NCBI GenBank assembly: GCA_002413305.1 | Contig: DHWS01000078.1 | Span: forward strand, 1 to 20,097 | DNA: 20,097 nucleotides | Direction: 5' to 3' | Source: Actinobacteria bacterium UBA5176 | GTDB taxonomy: Bacteria > Actinomycetota > UBA4738 | Part shown: piece after piece, positions 7,336 through 13,844 of the stretch | Layout of the letters: every line of letters starts with the position of its first letter | Position numbering within the stretch: position 1 is the first letter of the stretch | The notes under the pieces: generated by a model | Databases searched by the model: none | Seen by the model: the letters and a program-made list of their open reading frames with translations, nothing else | Told to the model about the DNA's origin: nothing | Program-made: the position numbers and the translations under genes

Positions 7336-9512
7336 TGGCCATCGAGACGGTCCGTCCCGGGATCTGGGGACAGGTCGAGCACGCGCTGGCCGCCCAGCCC
7401 TCCGGCACGGCCTCCGACCCGATTGACGTGTGGTCCCGCGTCGGGGCGATGGTCGATCCCGGGGGGCTCCGCCCGAGGCTTTCCGACGACATCGAGATCA
7501 AGGAGTTCAAGCTCCGGTGGGGCAACGACTACGCCATGATCGCGAACCCACGAGACCTGGTGCACTACCAGCTGAAGCCGTGGGAGATCGAGATCGTGCG
7601 ACTCATGGACGGAACCAGGACCGTCCAGGAGATCGTCGTGGAGCGGCTGGAGGCGTCCGGCGACCTTGAGCTGTCGGGCGTCGCCGACCTGGTCCACGAA
7701 CTCCACATCGGGAACTTCCTCGATGACCGCTTCCTCGACGTGGAGACCGCGGTCGACCGGGCCATCAAGCCGATGTCCCGGCCTCGCGAAGCCGCCAGCC
7801 AGTTCGCCAAGTCGTTCCGGATCGACTGGAGAGGCGCGGACCGCTTCGTCCGCTTCATGCACGATCACCTCCTGAAATGGTTCATGACCCCTTGGGCCAT
7901 CGGTGGCTTCGGGGTTGTCTCCGTCGCCGGCCTCTTCGCCTTCATCTCACTCGTCGACTCGCATCGGTTCACCCTGTCCGGGAAGTCGCTCGCCGTTGGG
8001 TTCCTGATCTTGCTGCTCCTCAACTACCTGATCATCTTCGTCCACGAGATGGGGCACGCATCAATGCTCGTCCACTACGGACGCAGGGTGAAGAGCGCGG
8101 GATTCATGTTGTTCTTCGGGTCGCCCGCCTTCTTCGTCGAGTCGTCGGACGGCCTGATGCTGGAACGTCGCCAGCGGATCGCCCAGGCCTTCGCCGGAGC
8201 CTACGCGGAACTGATCTTCTCGGGCACCGTCGCGCTCATCGCCTGGGCGTTCCCCGACTCCGCCTTGGCCCCGGTCCTCTATCGGTTCTGCGTGCTCAAC
8301 TACCTCATCTGCTTCCTGAACCTCGTCCCCCTGCTGGAGCTGGACGGCTATTGGATCCTCTCGGATTGGATCCAGGTGCCAGACCTCCGGCCGCGGTCCC
8401 TGGCGTTCGTTCGGCACGACCTGTGGCACAAGCTTCGACGCCGACAGCGTCTTTCGAGGCAGGAGCTCGGGCTCACGTTCTACGGGGTGCTCGGGATCCT
8501 GTTCACCATCCTGGCCTTCTACGTCGCCACGCTCTCGTGGCGCACGGTCTTCGGGAGCCTGGTGCGCAGACTCTGGGACGGGGGAGCGGTCACCCGGATC
8601 CTTCTGGCCGTGCTCGCGCTCGTCGTGGCCGGGCCCGTCATCCGAGGTCTCATCAGCCTCCTACGAGCTCTGGCGCAGCGGATCCGGGCGCGGTGGCAAG
8701 CGGTCAGTTTCCGCCTGCAGACGAAATGGCGCGTCGAGGCGGCGCAGCTCATCGACGCGATGCCGCTCTTCGATGACGTGCCGGAAGATGTCCTGAGCGA
8801 TCTGGCCGGCCGGGTCCGGATGCGGACGGTGGCACGTGGTCAGCCGGTCGTCCGGCAAGGGGAGCGCGCCGAGGCCTTCTTCGTGGTGCGGAGGGGAACG
8901 CTCCAGGTCGTCGAGGAGGACCCGGTTTCCGGCAACCAGCGCCCGTTGCGGGTTCTGGGCCGTGGGGAAGGGTTCGGGGAGGTAGCGCTCGCGGAGTCGT
9001 CTCTGCGAACGGCCACCGTTCGGGCGCTGGAGGAGTCGCAGGTCTTCGAGATCGACAAGGGGACGTTCGACCAGCTGCTTCGGGACATGGCGCACATACC
9101 CGGGTTCGCACCGACCCTCCAGGCCGTCGCGGAGCTCAAGGAGATGGGCTGCTTCGCCCAGCTCGAACCCGACGAGTTGAGCGAGCTGCTCCGCCACGGC
9201 GAGTGGGTCACCCGAGCGCCGGGGGAGGCGATCATCACGCAGGGTGATGTCGGCGAAGTCTTCTACGCGATCCGAACGGGCCAGGTGGAAATCCTGCAGG
9301 ACGGGCGTCACATCAGGAACATGGGGCCCGGTTCGTACTTCGGGGAGGTGGCCCTCTTGCTCGACTCACCGCGGACCGCTACCGTCCGAGCTTTGACACC
9401 TGTTCGCCTGTACCAGCTGGATCGGGAGGGGTTCGACCGCTTGATCCGGGACGCGTTCCGGAAGGGGACACTGAATCCGGCCATCTCGCCAGACCGTGTC
9501 TGGCAGCACTGA
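7335..9512 (+). CDS. PqqD-like / M50 membrane metalloprotease with two C-terminal cyclic-nucleotide-binding domains
   Basis: 725 residues. At about 50-135 is a PqqD-like domain (HYQLKPWEIEIVRLMDGTRTVQEIV). At about 178-460 is a membrane region with roughly six helices containing HEMGH (237-241, zinc ligands and catalytic Glu) and NLVPLLELDGYW with the third ligand D337. The LMLERRQRI and DGYW-LSDW motifs place it with the 'putative peptide zinc metalloprotease' (YydH-like) branch of M50. After a basic linker come two cyclic-nucleotide-binding domains (about 476-595 and 600-715). Both phosphate-binding cassettes are intact: FGEVALAESSLRTATVRA (E549, R558) and FGEVALLLDSPRTATVRA (E671, R680). 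The C-terminal domains would be cytoplasmic, so nucleotide binding could gate proteolysis or transport at the membrane; that is inference. The ATG at 7335 overlaps the previous stop. The frame is open upstream, but those codons belong to the preceding gene's other frame. Confidence 0.9.
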   Translation: MAIETVRPGIWGQVEHALAAQPSGTASDPIDVWSRVGAMVDPGGLRPRLSDDIEIKEFKLRWGNDYAMIANPRDLVHYQLKPWEIEIVRLMDGTRTVQEIVVERLEASGDLELSGVADLVHELHIGNFLDDRFLDVETAVDRAIKPMSRPREAASQFAKSFRIDWRGADRFVRFMHDHLLKWFMTPWAIGGFGVVSVAGLFAFISLVDSHRFTLSGKSLAVGFLILLLLNYLIIFVHEMGHASMLVHYGRRVKSAGFMLFFGSPAFFVESSDGLMLERRQRIAQAFAGAYAELIFSGTVALIAWAFPDSALAPVLYRFCVLNYLICFLNLVPLLELDGYWILSDWIQVPDLRPRSLAFVRHDLWHKLRRRQRLSRQELGLTFYGVLGILFTILAFYVATLSWRTVFGSLVRRLWDGGAVTRILLAVLALVVAGPVIRGLISLLRALAQRIRARWQAVSFRLQTKWRVEAAQLIDAMPLFDDVPEDVLSDLAGRVRMRTVARGQPVVRQGERAEAFFVVRRGTLQVVEEDPVSGNQRPLRVLGRGEGFGEVALAESSLRTATVRALEESQVFEIDKGTFDQLLRDMAHIPGFAPTLQAVAELKEMGCFAQLEPDELSELLRHGEWVTRAPGEAIITQGDVGEVFYAIRTGQVEILQDGRHIRNMGPGSYFGEVALLLDSPRTATVRALTPVRLYQLDREGFDRLIRDAFRKGTLNPAISPDRVWQH

Positions 9513-9530
9513 AGAGGAGAGGAGCGAGGC

Positions 9531-9743
9531 GTGGACTGTTGGCACTGCCGCCGAACGGCCGTCGGTGTCTGCCGGTTCTGCGGGAGGGGGATCTGCGAGA
9601 ACCACGTCGAAACGCATCCCTACATCCTGGAGTTGTTCAAGAGTCCGGGGAAGGTGACGAAGGTGCTGGTGGTCGAGGACGCGCTGTACTGCGGTGCCTG
9701 CACGCCCCGACCCGACCCGCTCGACCTCCCCGAGCTGGACTGA
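9531..9743 (+). CDS. Small B-box-like zinc-finger protein (DUF2180-like)
   Basis: 70 residues beginning MDCWHCRRTAVGVCRFCGRGICENH. The spacing C3-x2-C6, C14-x2-C17, C22-x2-H25 (H29 also available) is a B-box/DUF2180-like zinc-binding pattern. A further C54-x2-C57 pair near the end could hold another metal site. There is no membrane segment. GTG at 9531 has a purine-rich AGGAGAGGAG leader and begins 18 bases after the M50 stop, so it is the third gene of the operon. It is probably a cytoplasmic interaction module for the protease or its tail, though no function is established for such proteins. Confidence 0.82.
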   Translation: MDCWHCRRTAVGVCRFCGRGICENHVETHPYILELFKSPGKVTKVLVVEDALYCGACTPRPDPLDLPELD

Positions 9744-9748
9744 AACGA

Positions 9749-9762
9749 GTGACGTACGTCAC
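9749..9762. promoter_or_regulatory. Perfect CRP-type operator palindrome
   Basis: GTGACGTACGTCAC is a fully symmetric 14-base site. It has the exact core of Crp-family operators, GTGA-N6-TCAC, lacking only the outermost T/A pair of the E. coli consensus. It lies 6 bases after the zinc-finger gene stop, about 135 bases before the small basic gene, and 375 bases before the Crp/Fnr gene. Location and match suggest control of the downstream genes by that regulator. With no loop, it cannot be an ordinary hairpin terminator. Confidence 0.55.
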
Positions 9763-9896
9763 CGGCGACATCGTGATCGAAAGCACACGCGGAACGGTGA
9801 CGCACGGCACCGCCCCGGGTGCCCCGGATGGAGCATCGTTCACAGAGCGATTCGAAGTCGGCGGTACCACGAGGTATGACGGGGAGGTGAATGAGG

Positions 9897-10058
9897 ATGG
9901 CGGAGAAGAAGGTCACTCCGAAGAAGCCGGCCGCAAGCGCCGGCAAGATCGACAAGAAGGAGCCGGCCACGCGCGTCTCCAAGCGTTCGGCCACGCGTTC
10001 TGCGACGCGTGCGGCCACGCGTTCTGCGACGCGTTCGGCCACGCGTTCGGCGACCTGA
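9897..10058 (+). CDS. Tiny basic Ala/Lys/Arg repeat protein (histone-tail-like)
   Basis: A 53-residue product starting MAEKKVTPKKPAASAGKIDKK and ending in tandem four-residue repeats of the form S-A-T-R (9987-10055: five full units, one reading A-A-T-R, plus a final SAT). It has about 14 Lys/Arg and almost no hydrophobic residues, like the tails of actinobacterial HU/H1-like DNA-binding proteins. GGGGAGG lies 10 bases before the ATG at 9897; an alternative in-frame ATG at 9891 is only 3-4 bases from it. Third positions are GC-rich. Two other open frames cross this DNA, but their proteins read as shadows of the repeat. It sits between the CRP-like site and a strong hairpin. A role in nucleic-acid binding is a guess from composition. 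Confidence 0.6.
   Translation: MAEKKVTPKKPAASAGKIDKKEPATRVSKRSATRSATRAATRSATRSATRSAT
9987..10055 (+). repeat. 12-base tandem repeats encoding SATR units
   Basis: Nearly six head-to-tail copies of a 12-base unit close to TCGGCCACGCGT, differing mainly at synonymous positions (TCG/TCT, GCC/GCG) with one Ser-to-Ala change. The frame is kept throughout, so unit number can vary without breaking the gene. Confidence 0.8.
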
Positions 10059-10080
10059 GGATTCCCCTCGCGTCCCACAA

Positions 10081-10113
10081 CGAACGGGTCCGGCATCGTG
10101 CCGGGCCCGTTCG
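10081..10113 (+). terminator. Strong GC-rich hairpin without T-tract, ahead of the Crp/Fnr gene
   Basis: CGAACGGG-T-CCGGCA pairs with TGCCGG-G-CCCGTTCG around a TCG loop: 15 pairs including one T·G wobble. No run of T follows. It lies 22 bases after the small basic gene and 23 bases before the Crp/Fnr ATG. It may end the upstream transcript (many actinobacterial terminators lack a U-tract) or act as a structured leader for the regulator. Confidence 0.6.
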
Positions 10114-10136
10114 ATCGTTGGAGAGGGATTGAGCGC

Positions 10137-10853
10137 ATGAGGGCCGACGTCGACGCCGCCGCCCTTCTGTCGCTGCAAGGTGCCATGGCGGGGACGCCCT
10201 TGCTCCGAGAGGTCTCGGCGAAAGCGGTGCAAGGTCTCGCTCAGGAAGGGTTCGTCCGCTCGTACCGCCGCGGCACGTATCTTTTCTATCAGGGCGACCA
10301 GTCGGATCTCGTCTACTTCCTTTTCACGGGCCGGGTGGAGGTCAGCTCCGTTTCCCTGACTGGCCGTCGGCAGCTTCTCACGACGCTGGACCCTCCGCAG
10401 TTCTTCGGGGAACTCGGCGTGCTGAGCGGCCAGCGAAGGACGTCCACCGCGCTGGCGCTCGAGGACGCTGGCGTCTGGGTGGCCGGGGGCGAACAGTTCC
10501 TGCGATTCCTCTCCCAGCACTTCGAGGCCGCCCGCGCGCTTCTGGCGGGCCTGGCCGGGCAGATCCACGCCCACGAGGCGTTCGTCGAGGACCTCTTGTT
10601 CCTCGACCTCAAGGGACGTGTTGCGAAGCGACTCCTCCAGTTGGTCAGCCCGTCGCTCGACGAGTTGCCGCCGGACGGCGCGATCCTGCCGGCGGTGGTC
10701 ACCCACGCCGACCTGGCCAGTTTGTGCGGAGGCTCACGGGAGAACGTCACCCGGATCCTCTCCGATTTCGGACGCCGTGGCCTGGTGGTTCGGGACGGCA
10801 AGCGCTACGCGTTGAAGAATGTCGCCGGCCTCAGGCGCCTGGCCGGCGTGTAG
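10137..10853 (+). CDS. Crp/Fnr-family transcriptional regulator
   Basis: 238 residues. The N-terminal cyclic-nucleotide-binding beta-roll (about 20-130) includes FFGELGVLSGQRRTSTALA, the counterpart of the E. coli CRP pocket GEL...RS with Glu and Arg kept and Thr in place of Ser; nucleotide binding is plausible. A dimerisation helix (about 130-160) follows, then a winged helix (LPAVVTHADLASLCGGSRENVTRILSDFGRRGLV), whose recognition helix holds the SRENVTR pattern of this family. No Cys cluster for an Fe-S centre is present, so it is not FNR-like. ATG at 10137 is preferred because GGAGAGGG precedes it and because a GTG at 10098 would sit inside the hairpin stem. The likely target is the palindrome at 9749-9762 upstream. 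Confidence 0.9.
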   Translation: MRADVDAAALLSLQGAMAGTPLLREVSAKAVQGLAQEGFVRSYRRGTYLFYQGDQSDLVYFLFTGRVEVSSVSLTGRRQLLTTLDPPQFFGELGVLSGQRRTSTALALEDAGVWVAGGEQFLRFLSQHFEAARALLAGLAGQIHAHEAFVEDLLFLDLKGRVAKRLLQLVSPSLDELPPDGAILPAVVTHADLASLCGGSRENVTRILSDFGRRGLVVRDGKRYALKNVAGLRRLAGV

Positions 10854-10906
10854 ATCGACCACGGACGCTGACCTCGATGTGACGCTTCGCCATGAGCTCG
10901 GATCGA

Positions 10907-10932
10907 GGAACCTCCGAACCAAACGCTTCGTT
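10907..10932 (+). promoter_or_regulatory. Candidate ECF-sigma promoter for the secreted protein
   Basis: GGAAC (10907-10911) and CGTT (10929-10932) are 17 bases apart, which is 18 bases to GTT. This is the pattern of actinobacterial SigR/SigE/SigH-type promoters. It would start transcription near 10940, giving a leader of about 70 bases before the ATG at 11013. Confidence 0.35.
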
Positions 10933-11012
10933 CGCCCGTATTACCGGCGATCGGCCGAGCCACGGCCCAAGGCGGGCCCTCCGTCTGGCTGTGCCGAGGA
11001 AGGAGACCGCGC

Positions 11013-11438
11013 ATGAAGCGCTACGCGTCTCTCGCCTTGATCGTCGGTGTCGTCCTGGCTCTGTCGGGCACGTCGTCGGCGCTCGCGTCCAACCCGAACG
11101 GCTCGGGTGGCGACATGCCCGCGTACTACGACGGTCAGATCTTCACGATCAACCTCAAGCTGCTGAAGCCTGACCTGCACAAGAACCCGTCGTTCAACAC
11201 GATCTATCAGTGCGACTCCTGCGAGGACTTGGGCCTGAACTTCGTCTCGGTGCTCGATGCGATCCAGGGTGACGGGTTCAACCCCATCTGGGAGGAGGTA
11301 CAGATCACGTTCAACCCCGGAGTCCAGCCGGTTCAGCTCACTTCGGACACCGCCGTCCTGGACGCCGAAGCAGCGGGGCAGATCACGCTCACCGACACCG
11401 AGGAGTTCTATCGATGTTCGGTCGTTGGTTCGAAGTGA
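11013..11438 (+). CDS. Small secreted protein of unknown function with three cysteines
   Basis: 141 residues. A clear signal peptide (MKRYASLALIVGVVLALSGTSSALA, likely cut after A25) precedes a mature domain of about 116 residues. Notable parts are GDMPAYYDGQIFTINLKLL near its start, C67-x2-C70 (QCDSCEDLG), NFVSVLDAIQGDGFNPIWEE, and C135 near the C-terminus. A CxxC plus a third Cys could bind metal or form a disulfide. I do not recognise a named family; the DGQIFTI and IQGDGFNP segments look conserved-domain-like. GGAAGGAG about 8 bases before the ATG fixes the start. It stands alone between a possible ECF promoter and a strong terminator, so it is probably its own unit. Confidence 0.82.
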   Translation: MKRYASLALIVGVVLALSGTSSALASNPNGSGGDMPAYYDGQIFTINLKLLKPDLHKNPSFNTIYQCDSCEDLGLNFVSVLDAIQGDGFNPIWEEVQITFNPGVQPVQLTSDTAVLDAEAAGQITLTDTEEFYRCSVVGSK

Positions 11439-11470
11439 GGATCGGCTTGGCCTGAATCGCCAACCCATCG

Positions 11471-11520
11471 GGGACGAAGTCCCGCCCGTGTCGCCGCTGC
11501 GCCGGGCGGGGCTTCGTTCC
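11471..11520 (+). terminator. Long-stem terminator-like hairpin
   Basis: GGGACGAAGTCCCGCCCG (11471-11488) pairs with CGGGCGGGGCTTCGTTCC (11503-11520) through 18 positions including two G·T wobbles, around a 14-base loop. It begins 32 bases after the stop of the secreted protein and has no T-run. Its position indicates transcript termination or 3'-end protection. Confidence 0.6.
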
Positions 11521-11796
11521 GATCGGAGAACCCTCCGAGGCCGGGTGGACCTCCGTCAGATCCTTCCGGCACCGGAAGCGCCTCCATCCCGTCTGGGATT
11601 CCCTGGCTGCAAGTGTTCGAAACGAGGCCGGCAAGCGACTGAAGGCCGTCCGGTCACGGATCTCCGACCTTCACGGGTGTGGTCTCTGCTCCAATTCAGC
11701 CCGCGTAGAATCTGAGCGATGATTCGCATCGGGTAGCTCGGTTTCGCGTCGGCTCCCCTGGGTACGAGCTTGGTCGGCAGAACCGAAGAGGAACAC
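11521..11796. other. Non-coding stretch between the hairpin and the Ala-rich repeat gene
   Basis: No credible gene. Frames that cross it lack ribosome sites and coding-like codon use. A TAGAAT at 11706-11711 is a good TANNNT -10 candidate, about 85 bases before the ATG at 11797, without a clear -35. I found no recognisable riboswitch in the leader. Confidence 0.35.
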
Positions 11797-12155
11797 ATGA
11801 GGAATCCCAAGTCCTTCATCACAGCGGCCATCGCGGGCGTCACGGTGCCGTGCATCGCGACCGCCGCGGCAGCGGGCTCGAAGTCCAGCCACAGCCCGAC
11901 GTCACGGGGCGTGACCGGGCCTCCAACGTGATCACCCGGAACCAGGCTGCCCACCCGGATGCAACAGGATTGTCCGGTGCGCTCTCGACCGCCGCCGACC
12001 AGACCGGCGGCGCTCCCACCGCGACCGGGTTGGCGCGCGCGATCCAAGTCGTCACGGCGGCCCAGTCCGCACAGGCGCCGGCCAAGGGGGTGGCCACCGC
12101 GCTGTCGCACCTGGATACCAACGCTGCCGCCCACCCAACCGGCCGGAGCCACTGA
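11797..12155 (+). pseudogene. Exported Ala-rich repeat protein, split by a frameshift
   Basis: From the ATG at 11797 (GAGG 5 bases upstream) one frame gives a signal-peptide-like start, MRNPKSFITAAIAGVTVPCI, then ATAAAAGSKSSHSPTSRGVTG, and stops at 11930-11932. In another frame overlapping this point the reading continues as ASNVITRNQAAHPDATGLSG and so on to the stop at 12153-12155. Both halves show GC-rich third positions, so this looks like one gene with a single-base indel around 11905-11925. The second half contains three imperfect repeats of about 21 residues of the form A-P-x-A-T-G-L-A-x-A-(x)n-A-A-Q. It has no Cys and is probably secreted or surface-loose. A sequencing error, a true mutation, or programmed shifting cannot be told apart here. 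Confidence 0.55.
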
Positions 12156-12204
12156 CGCCCTCCTAGTCGGCACGGAAGGGCAGCACGCTTCGTCGGCGGA
12201 ACAC

Positions 12205-12264
12205 CCACTCGACCGCCGCCGCAACTGTCGCGACCTCGGTGGACCGTGAGTGGACGTCGAGTGG
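12205..12264. repeat. Inverted repeat between convergent genes
   Basis: CCACTCGAC (12205-12213) and GTCGAGTGG (12256-12264) are exact reverse complements, 42 bases apart. They lie in the gap between the Ala-rich pseudogene and the convergent response regulator. Within the gap the motif GTGGAC recurs several times. A bidirectional terminator is possible, but the loop is long. Confidence 0.3.
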
Positions 12265-12297
12265 ACCGGGTGGATGGACCGATCCCGTTATCCCCAC

Positions 12298-12972
12298 TCA
12301 GGCCTTGGAGGAGATCGGGATCGCGTTGAACCTCAGGGCCAGAGCCACCGCTTCGGCCTTGGAATGGACCTCCAGCTTCGACAGGATGTTCTTCACGTGG
12401 GTCTGCACGGTGAGGGGGGTGATCCAGAGAAGCTGGGCGATCTCGGACGTCGTGTCTCCGTCGGCGATCGCCTGCAGCACCTGCATCTCGCGGCTGGTGA
12501 GCGTGCCCAACAGGCGCTCTGCCTTCCCCTGCACATGCGATGCATCCTGGCTGCCCGGCGCCGCGAGCATCGACATCAAGGGCATCACTTTCTCACCGGC
12601 GGCGGCACGAGTGACCATCTCCAGGAGCTGCTCGAACGCCTGGGTCTTCGGCACGAACGCGCTCGCCCCGGCGTCGATCGCCCGCGCCATGACCCGGCGT
12701 TCCTGGTAGGCCGTGATCATCACCACCTGTACGTGCGGCGCCATCGCCTTCAGCTCTCTGGTGGCCTGGATGCCGTCCATCCCCGGGAGGTCCACGTCCA
12801 TGAGCACCAGGTCGACACGGCCGTCCCGGACGAGCGGGAAGGCGTCCTCGGCACGAGCCACCGCCCCGGTCAGCTCGATCGTGTCCTCCCCGGCCAGCAG
12901 GAACTCGAGCGCCTCGGCGAACACGCGATGGTCGTCCACCAAGAGCACCCGAAGCGGGGTCGTCGCCGGCAT
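12298..12972 (-). CDS. NarL/FixJ-family response regulator
   Basis: 224 residues from the ATG at 12972 (GGAGG 10 bases upstream). A GTG at 12978 overlapping the kinase stop (GTGA) is the alternative start. Receiver domain (about 6-125): acidic pair D13-D14, phospho-acceptor D59 in LVLMDVDLPGMDG, a Thr in MITAYQE and the Lys in FVPKTQ, a complete active site. LuxR-type helix-turn-helix (about 155-215): LTSREMQVLQAIADGDTTSEIAQLLWITPLTVQTHVKNILSKL. It is encoded directly after, and translationally coupled to, the histidine kinase, so it is very likely that kinase's partner and a DNA-binding output. Targets are unknown. Confidence 0.92.
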   Translation of the reverse strand: MPATTPLRVLLVDDHRVFAEALEFLLAGEDTIELTGAVARAEDAFPLVRDGRVDLVLMDVDLPGMDGIQATRELKAMAPHVQVVMITAYQERRVMARAIDAGASAFVPKTQAFEQLLEMVTRAAAGEKVMPLMSMLAAPGSQDASHVQGKAERLLGTLTSREMQVLQAIADGDTTSEIAQLLWITPLTVQTHVKNILSKLEVHSKAEAVALALRFNAIPISSKA

Positions 12973-12974
12973 CG

Positions 12975-13844
12975 TCACCGGGCCTCCGCCGTGGAAAGCG
13001 TGAACGTGAAGGTGGTTTCCGCACCAGGGTCACTGGCGACGTGGATGGAACCTCCGTGGCCCTCCACGATCCTCCGGCAGATGTACAGGCCCAGGCCCGA
13101 GCCCGTGGTCCCCTCCATTCCGTGCGGCTTCACGTTCGAGCGGAACCGGAAGAGCTGTGGGATCTGCTCCGGCGATATGCCGGGCCCCCGGTTGGTGACG
13201 CTGAACGTTGCACGGCCGTCGGTGGTCTTCACCCGGAGCTCGATCGGAGTTCCGGGCTCACTGTACTTCTCCGCGTTCGAGATGAGGTTCCTGAACACCT
13301 GGATGCGGATCCGGTCCACCTCCACCATGGCCTCTTCGGACCCGGGGTCGAGGTGGACGCGGAGCCGGCCGTCGAGCTCCCCGACCGTATCCGCTGCCTC
13401 TCGGGCCAGCTCGACCACCGACTCCGGCTTCGACCGGATGACGAGACCAGGCCCCTCGAGCTCGACAAGGGCCGCGGTCTCCTCGGCGATGACCCGCATC
13501 CGCTGCGACTCCTTGTCGATGGTGTCGACCATCCGCCGGCGGGTCGTCTCGTCAAGGGCCTCCCACCGCTTCGCCAAGGTCGCCGCCGTACCCCGTATCC
13601 CGGCCACCGGTTGCATCAGCTCGTGGGTCATGATGTCGAACAGCTCGGCTCGAGAGCGATCGAGGCGCTCGAGTTCGTCGACTCTGCCGCGCTCCGTCCG
13701 AACGGCGAAGGCCAGCGCCCGTTCCCTCTTGATCCCGACGTCGAGCCTTCGCATCTCGTAGGCCAGACCGGCCAGGAGGGCGAGAGAGATGGCCATCCGA
13801 GGGGACACGACGCGGCTACCGACACGTCCGAGGTTCGACCCCAT
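12975..13844 (-). CDS. Single-span sensor histidine kinase
   Basis: 289 residues. One hydrophobic segment (about 14-30, SPRMAISLALLAGLAYE) is followed by a short helical linker. The dimerisation/phosphoacceptor helix has H74 in FDIMTHELMQPVAGIRG. The HATPase domain has an N box (FRNLISNAEKYS), a G1 box (NRGPGISPEQIP) and a G2 box (GTTGSGLGLYICRRIVEGHGG), so it should be catalytically active. There is no extracellular or PAS/GAF sensor domain; input must come from the membrane segment, the linker or a partner protein. ATG at 13844 has AGGAGAAGGA ahead of it; the frame extends upstream but without coding-like sequence. The stop overlaps the downstream regulator start. Confidence 0.9.
   Translation of the reverse strand: MGSNLGRVGSRVVSPRMAISLALLAGLAYEMRRLDVGIKRERALAFAVRTERGRVDELERLDRSRAELFDIMTHELMQPVAGIRGTAATLAKRWEALDETTRRRMVDTIDKESQRMRVIAEETAALVELEGPGLVIRSKPESVVELAREAADTVGELDGRLRVHLDPGSEEAMVEVDRIRIQVFRNLISNAEKYSEPGTPIELRVKTTDGRATFSVTNRGPGISPEQIPQLFRFRSNVKPHGMEGTTGSGLGLYICRRIVEGHGGSIHVASDPGAETTFTFTLSTAEAR

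Noticed and set aside
9749..10132. Rightward 127-codon frame starting at the GTG in the palindrome and ending just before the Crp/Fnr gene
   Set aside because: No Shine-Dalgarno. Its second half (GHAFCDA repeats) is the out-of-frame reading of the SATR repeats, and codon quality drops where the small basic gene begins.
9620..10186. Reverse-strand frame with VAER repeats and a hydrophobic stretch, looking like a coiled-coil membrane protein
   Set aside because: It is the antisense of the basic SATR-repeat gene: Lys/Glu codon runs read backwards give Phe/Leu, and the 12-base repeats give VAER. There is no ribosome site, and it would overlap the zinc finger and the Crp/Fnr start.
10878..10882. 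TGTGA half-site upstream of the secreted protein
   Set aside because: No matching TCACA at the required distance.
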